From positions 1 through 10,279 of the forward strand of contig VBKY01000332.1 in the NCBI GenBank assembly GCA_005879255.1: a stretch of 10,279 nt of DNA. The letters run 5' to 3'. The notes below the pieces were generated by a model. It searched no databases. It was not told the DNA's origin and saw only the letters and a list, made by a program, of their open reading frames with translations. Origin of the DNA: Deltaproteobacteria bacterium. GTDB lineage: Bacteria > Desulfobacterota_B > Binatia > UBA9968. Positions within the stretch are counted from its first letter, which is position 1. Each line of letters opens with the position of its first letter. Positions 7,700 through 10,279 of the stretch are shown piece by piece. The translations under genes and the position numbers were made by a program.

Positions 7700-9202
7700 C
7701 TAGAAGGTTTTGAGAAATTCGACCAGAGCGTCTTTTTCCGCGGCCGAGAGCGCGGTGCCGTAGCGTTTTCCTTCGTGGCCTTTGTTGGAATTGCCCGGCT
7801 CTTCGGTATTGTATTGAAAATACTTGCGGCCCTTTTCTTCGCCAACCTCGGAAACAAAACCAACTTTTTTCTGATCGTAGACATCATAGCCGCGATAAAA
7901 TGTTTTTGGCCTTTGGGGGCTGGGCTCGAGCAAATCGCGCAGCGTCGGCACCGAACCGTTGTGGAGATAAGGCGCGCGTAGCCAAACGCCGTCGAGCGGA
8001 CTGTTGGCGTAACCGAAAGTCTTGCGGAAATGACTGAACCTCTCGTCGCCATAGCCGGCAAAAATAAGATTCTGATTCACGGTGACATCGTAGGTATAGG
8101 AGTCGAGGCGGCGGCGGTCCGTAGCGATGTCAGCAATCGACACAACCTTGCCGGCATATTCACCGCGAAAATCTTTGCCGTCGGCGCCGTGGCATTCGGC
8201 GCAATAATTCTTATAGATCGGCGCGCCTTGCGCAGCGAGATCCTTGTTAATTGCAAATGGATAAACCGGCGCGGCAAGATTGCGCAGCCAATCGGCGACG
8301 CGTTTCAAGCTTTTTCGGTCCCCGGTCGGCGGTGTGATTCCCGTGCCCATGGCCGCGCTGCGGTTACGTTCTTCCAGCGAGACATTATTGCCATCCCAGT
8401 GCAGATTCATTTTCAGCGTTTCGCGCTGGCCTTGGTTCCAAATCGACGGGAAATCCGTAGTCCCGATCCGTTCGTTTTCAGCGAGTTTATCGGCGGGAAA
8501 ATTAAAATAGGCTTTCAGGGGATTGAACGTGTCGACACGGCCAGGTCCCCACTCCGGCTGTTCTTTGATGAAGCTCAAGCGGTCACGCAGCGTTAGAATT
8601 CGCTCACGCATGAAGTAAATGCCGTAGAAACGCAAGACCAACCGGTCGATGAGCGGCAGCTTTCTGAGGCCCTCGCGTTTTCGGATGATATCAATCTGCA
8701 GCAAAATGTCTTGCGGCGTGAAACGCCGGTCTTCTCCGGTCGCAAAGAGAAATCTCATGAACGCGCGAAAATCGAAGGTATTGGCCGGCATCGCGGCATA
8801 AACTTTTGGCTCGCTCAGTGGCGCTTCCCGCACCGTGCCAGCGTGGCAAAAGGCGCAGTTGAGCCAGACTACGTCAAAACCCAAATAGCGACGCTGTGAC
8901 ATACCGACGGGGAGCTGTTTGCCCTTTTCGAATACGAAACCGACCGACTGCCAGCCAGTTCCATTCCCGGGCAGCTTATCGCTGAATAGTTCCGGGAGCG
9001 CCCGCCAGATCCAATAGGGGATGCCGAACTCATGCTCGCTGCCGAGCGATCCATATTTGAAGTGATCGAGATCGTCTTGATAATCCACCGGTGAATCAGC
9101 GCCGAAACGGCCGAGAAGCACGGCGCCCGCCAATAGAAAGACTGCGAACGCGGCCACGGCAACGACACCGACACGGTATAAGAAGCGTTGACCCGAGGAC
9201 AT
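7700..9202 (-). CDS. Membrane-anchored di-haem cytochrome c (RoxA/CCP-like)
   Basis: From ATG 9202 the protein has 500 residues. A single hydrophobic segment (about residues 11-31) would anchor it with the rest outside the cytoplasm. Haem c sites are CAFCH (116-120) and CAECH (334-338). Between and after them come PEWGPGRVDTFNP, WLRAPYLHNGSVPTLRDLL (His414), FYRGYDVYDQKKVGF and KGHEGKRYG (His476), ending in EKDALVEFLKTF. The two CxxCH sites about 220 residues apart with a Y-L-H-N-G-S-V-P block are typical of the RoxA/RoxB rubber-oxygenase-like and related CCP/MauG di-haem cytochromes. In RoxA a C-terminal His is the second axial ligand of haem 2, and His476 is a candidate here. The role is electron transfer or oxidative cleavage of a hydrophobic substrate; the sequence does not decide. 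A longer reading from 9253 exists, but only 9202 has a ribosome site (AGGAG), and it places the first haem Cys at residue 116 as in the paralogue. The next gene starts 39 bases after its stop. Confidence 0.88.
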   Translation of the reverse strand: MSSGQRFLYRVGVVAVAAFAVFLLAGAVLLGRFGADSPVDYQDDLDHFKYGSLGSEHEFGIPYWIWRALPELFSDKLPGNGTGWQSVGFVFEKGKQLPVGMSQRRYLGFDVVWLNCAFCHAGTVREAPLSEPKVYAAMPANTFDFRAFMRFLFATGEDRRFTPQDILLQIDIIRKREGLRKLPLIDRLVLRFYGIYFMRERILTLRDRLSFIKEQPEWGPGRVDTFNPLKAYFNFPADKLAENERIGTTDFPSIWNQGQRETLKMNLHWDGNNVSLEERNRSAAMGTGITPPTGDRKSLKRVADWLRNLAAPVYPFAINKDLAAQGAPIYKNYCAECHGADGKDFRGEYAGKVVSIADIATDRRRLDSYTYDVTVNQNLIFAGYGDERFSHFRKTFGYANSPLDGVWLRAPYLHNGSVPTLRDLLEPSPQRPKTFYRGYDVYDQKKVGFVSEVGEEKGRKYFQYNTEEPGNSNKGHEGKRYGTALSAAEKDALVEFLKTF

Positions 9203-9211
9203 CTCATTGTT

Positions 9212-9216
9212 CTCCT
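9212..9216 (-). promoter_or_regulatory. Ribosome binding site for the first cytochrome
   Basis: AGGAG on the - strand is nine bases before ATG 9202. No comparable site precedes the upstream in-frame start at 9253, so the shorter product, with the membrane anchor close to its N-terminus, is preferred. Confidence 0.75.
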
Positions 9217-9278
9217 GTGTTAGCCTTCGAGCGCCGCGGGCGTGCTTACGCACTCACGTCGTCCCGATTTCAGCCTAA

Positions 9279-9292
9279 GAAACGATCGTTTC
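9279..9292. promoter_or_regulatory. 14-bp perfect palindrome, possible operator
   Basis: GAAACGATCGTTTC reads the same on both strands. It sits in the 237-base gap ahead of the first cytochrome gene, about 77 bases before its ATG. A weak promoter-like pair on the - strand (TTGAAG, 17 bases, AACGAT) would place the -10 hexamer inside the palindrome, consistent with repressor control. No regulator gene is in view, so the operator role is inference. Confidence 0.4.
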
Positions 9293-9366
9293 GAGCTCCG
9301 CAATTCGCTTCAATGAGATTGCGACGTTCCACGTAGAAATAAACGAGTAGAATATTGGGCGCGATA

Positions 9367-9389
9367 GCTGGCATCGCCCTGATGCCGGC
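9367..9389 (-). other. Hairpin downstream of the 143-residue gene
   Basis: A 9-bp stem (GCTGGCATC pairing with GATGCCGGC, one G-T wobble) encloses a 5-base loop, starting about 50 bases past the stop at 9440. No T-run follows on the - strand, so it is not a canonical intrinsic terminator. It could still attenuate transcription or protect an mRNA end between the small gene and the cytochromes. Confidence 0.4.
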
Positions 9390-9439
9390 ACCGCAGGTTT
9401 TTGCGTCGGATCGATGGTTCCTCGCACGCGCGATCGCCG

Positions 9440-9871
9440 TTAGAATTTCAGCGCGAAATCTATCAGGCGTTTTTTGTCCCAGTAGACTTTTCCTAAATAC
9501 AGCTTAGGCTCGATTTGGCGGATTTCGTCGCGAATCCACTGAGCAACAAAAGACGTGTCGGAGTAATCCAGAACGATGCATTCTTTGCCGTCAAGCCAGC
9601 TCGACCCCTTGTAGACCTTGGCGATAATAGCGTTGAGCCCAAAAGGAAGAATCTTGTTTTTGAGAACGCCCTTCTTGGCGTCGAATACCTTTCCTTGCCA
9701 AGCGAAGAGGTTGATGAACTGAGCGACGGTTGGGCTGAATGTCGTGCCGGGCGCCACGATCGCCGTGCCTTCCGCTTCCCCGTCCGGGATACTACCAACG
9801 GGACTGTCGGTAAAAAGAGTGTCGAGCTCAGATTGCGACATGGTTAAGAGTTTGGCCACATCGTAAGCCAT
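9440..9871 (-). CDS. Small conserved-looking protein of unknown function, first gene of the cluster
   Basis: The 143-residue protein has a good start (ATG 9869-9871) with GGAGG eight bases upstream. It has no cysteines, no signal peptide and no membrane segment, so it is probably a soluble cytoplasmic protein. Visible blocks are SELDTLFTDSP, IPDGEAEGTAIVAPGT, LFAWQGKVFD, a KGSSWLDGKECIVLDYSDTS block, VAQWIRDEIRQI, LYLGKVYW and a C-terminal FALKF. The alternation of short strands, the early G-x-G block, the W-x-G-K-x-F-D motif and the D-x-R...YLG pattern remind me of GXWXG/DUF4334-type or lipocalin-like small-ligand-binding barrels; this is weak, by-eye resemblance only. Being first in a cluster of oxidoreductases, it might bind the lipid-like substrate or product. 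It is separated from the first cytochrome by 237 bases, a long gap for a single operon, so it may be a separate transcript. Confidence 0.75.
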   Translation of the reverse strand: MAYDVAKLLTMSQSELDTLFTDSPVGSIPDGEAEGTAIVAPGTTFSPTVAQFINLFAWQGKVFDAKKGVLKNKILPFGLNAIIAKVYKGSSWLDGKECIVLDYSDTSFVAQWIRDEIRQIEPKLYLGKVYWDKKRLIDFALKF

Positions 9872-10110
9872 CGTAGGTCCCTCCCCTCTTGTCTATGTTT
9901 TTTGCAATTAAGTTGCTTTGCACGCTACCCAACGCGCGAGCGGGAAATTCGACAAGGTTAATGTCACATATCTCAGCGTTCGCCGTCAAGAAAATTTCGC
10001 GTAGAAGCGGGGATCTGACGAGGCAAACTCAGTCAACGCGCGCGCGAAAAAACCAATTTCGATTGCGATTCGAAGAAATTTTTGTCAAATTCAAAAACAA
10101 ACAGGGCATG
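9872..10110. promoter_or_regulatory. Divergent intergenic region
   Basis: These 239 bases separate the - strand cluster from the + strand HMA-like gene, so they should hold promoters for both. On the - strand, TTGACG (9984-9989) with 17-base spacing to TGACAT (9961-9966) is a partial sigma-70 match: good -35, poor -10. The segment 10060-10100 is AT-rich and is the likely promoter zone for the + strand gene, but I cannot name hexamers there. Confidence 0.35.
9880..9884 (-). promoter_or_regulatory. Ribosome binding site for the 143-residue protein
   Basis: GGAGG, within a longer purine run on the - strand, is eight bases before ATG 9871. It supports this small gene as real despite overlapping frames on the other strand. 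Confidence 0.7.
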
Positions 10111-10279
10111 ATGCGCACAAAGACCGCCATTCTTTCCATCGCCGATCTCAAGGCCGAAGACCTGCCGGTCTTGCGCGAAGCATTTCGGGCGCTGCCGGGC
10201 GTGGAAAAAATCGATTTCAGTTTAGAACGCAGCGTTGCTGTGCTTGATTTCGATCCGAGTCAATCGCACATCGATGACT
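10111..10279 (+). CDS. HMA-fold-like small protein without Cys motif (3' partial)
   Basis: The frame runs off the right edge after about 56 residues. It reads MRTKTAILSIADLKAEDLP, then a helix-like VLREAFRALPGVEKI, then DFSLERSVAVLDFDPSQ. The beta-alpha-beta-beta layout, with L-P-G-V-x-x-I-D-F-S at the helix end and a V-x-V-L-D-F-D-P strand, is that of heavy-metal-associated (HMA, ferredoxin-like) domains such as CopZ/MerP. The metal-binding C-x-x-C loop is replaced by SIADLKAED, so metal binding through cysteines is not expected. Two adjacent ATGs (10108 and 10111) exist. The AGGG at 10103-10106 is better spaced for 10111. The frame is also open upstream to an ATG at 9961, but those extra residues look non-coding (basic, low complexity). 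The gene is transcribed away from the cytochrome cluster. The domain call is moderate; the function is unknown. Confidence 0.6.
   Translation, partial: MRTKTAILSIADLKAEDLPVLREAFRALPGVEKIDFSLERSVAVLDFDPSQSHIDD

Noticed and set aside
8030..8596. A 188-codon open frame on the + strand, opposite the first cytochrome
   Set aside because: It overlaps the region between and including the conserved blocks of the cytochrome and shows no domain or convincing start.
9203..9253. N-terminal extension of the first cytochrome to 9253
   Set aside because: No ribosome site supports it; the added Arg-rich residues do not resemble the paralogue, whose first haem Cys position matches only with the 9202 start.
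9367..9389. Intrinsic terminator after the 143-residue gene
   Set aside because: The stem is good, but no T-run follows it on the coding strand, so I list it only as a hairpin.
9961..10110. In-frame upstream extension of the HMA-like gene from ATG 9961
   Set aside because: The extra 50 residues are basic and low in complexity, have no good ribosome site, and would precede a fold that normally starts close to the N-terminus.

Overview
The window looks like chromosomal DNA from a Gram-negative, aerobic, moderately GC-rich bacterium. The evidence is an apparent lipoprotein signal, several extracytoplasmic c-type cytochromes, clear Shine-Dalgarno sites and dense short-gap operon packing. A soil lineage such as Verrucomicrobia, Acidobacteria or a proteobacterium would fit, but I cannot assign a phylum. 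I see no RNA gene, CRISPR array, insertion sequence or phage gene.

Layout. On the + strand, 2-1843 is the 3' part of a haem peroxidase/fatty-acid dioxygenase-like gene (cyclooxygenase / alpha-dioxygenase superfamily) whose start lies left of the window. Its stop faces, across 21 bases, a five-gene cluster on the - strand that runs from about 9.87 kb down to 1.87 kb. In transcription order the cluster holds: a small conserved-looking protein of unknown function (9440-9871); a membrane-anchored di-haem cytochrome c (7700-9202); a paralogous di-haem cytochrome broken by a frameshift near 7.14 kb (6235-7660); a larger, divergent di-haem cytochrome lipoprotein (3757-6153); and a GMC-family FAD oxidoreductase (1865-3730). 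A divergent + strand gene begins at about 10111 and runs off the right edge. It looks like a small HMA-fold (ferredoxin-like) protein without metal-binding cysteines.

How the genes may work together (inference). A haem dioxygenase of the fatty-acid-oxygenating type, a flavin alcohol/aldehyde oxidoreductase and three di-haem cytochromes related to the RoxA/RoxB (rubber oxygenase) and MauG/CCP superfamily together suggest an oxidative pathway for a hydrophobic substrate such as a fatty acid, isoprenoid or terpenoid. The cytochromes would be oxygenases, electron acceptors or both. The compartments do not obviously match: the cytochromes are exported, while the GMC protein shows no signal peptide. 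The broken cytochrome is either real gene decay or a sequence/assembly error. The least explained items are the unknown first gene, the 14-bp perfect palindrome upstream of the first cytochrome, and the combination of genes itself.
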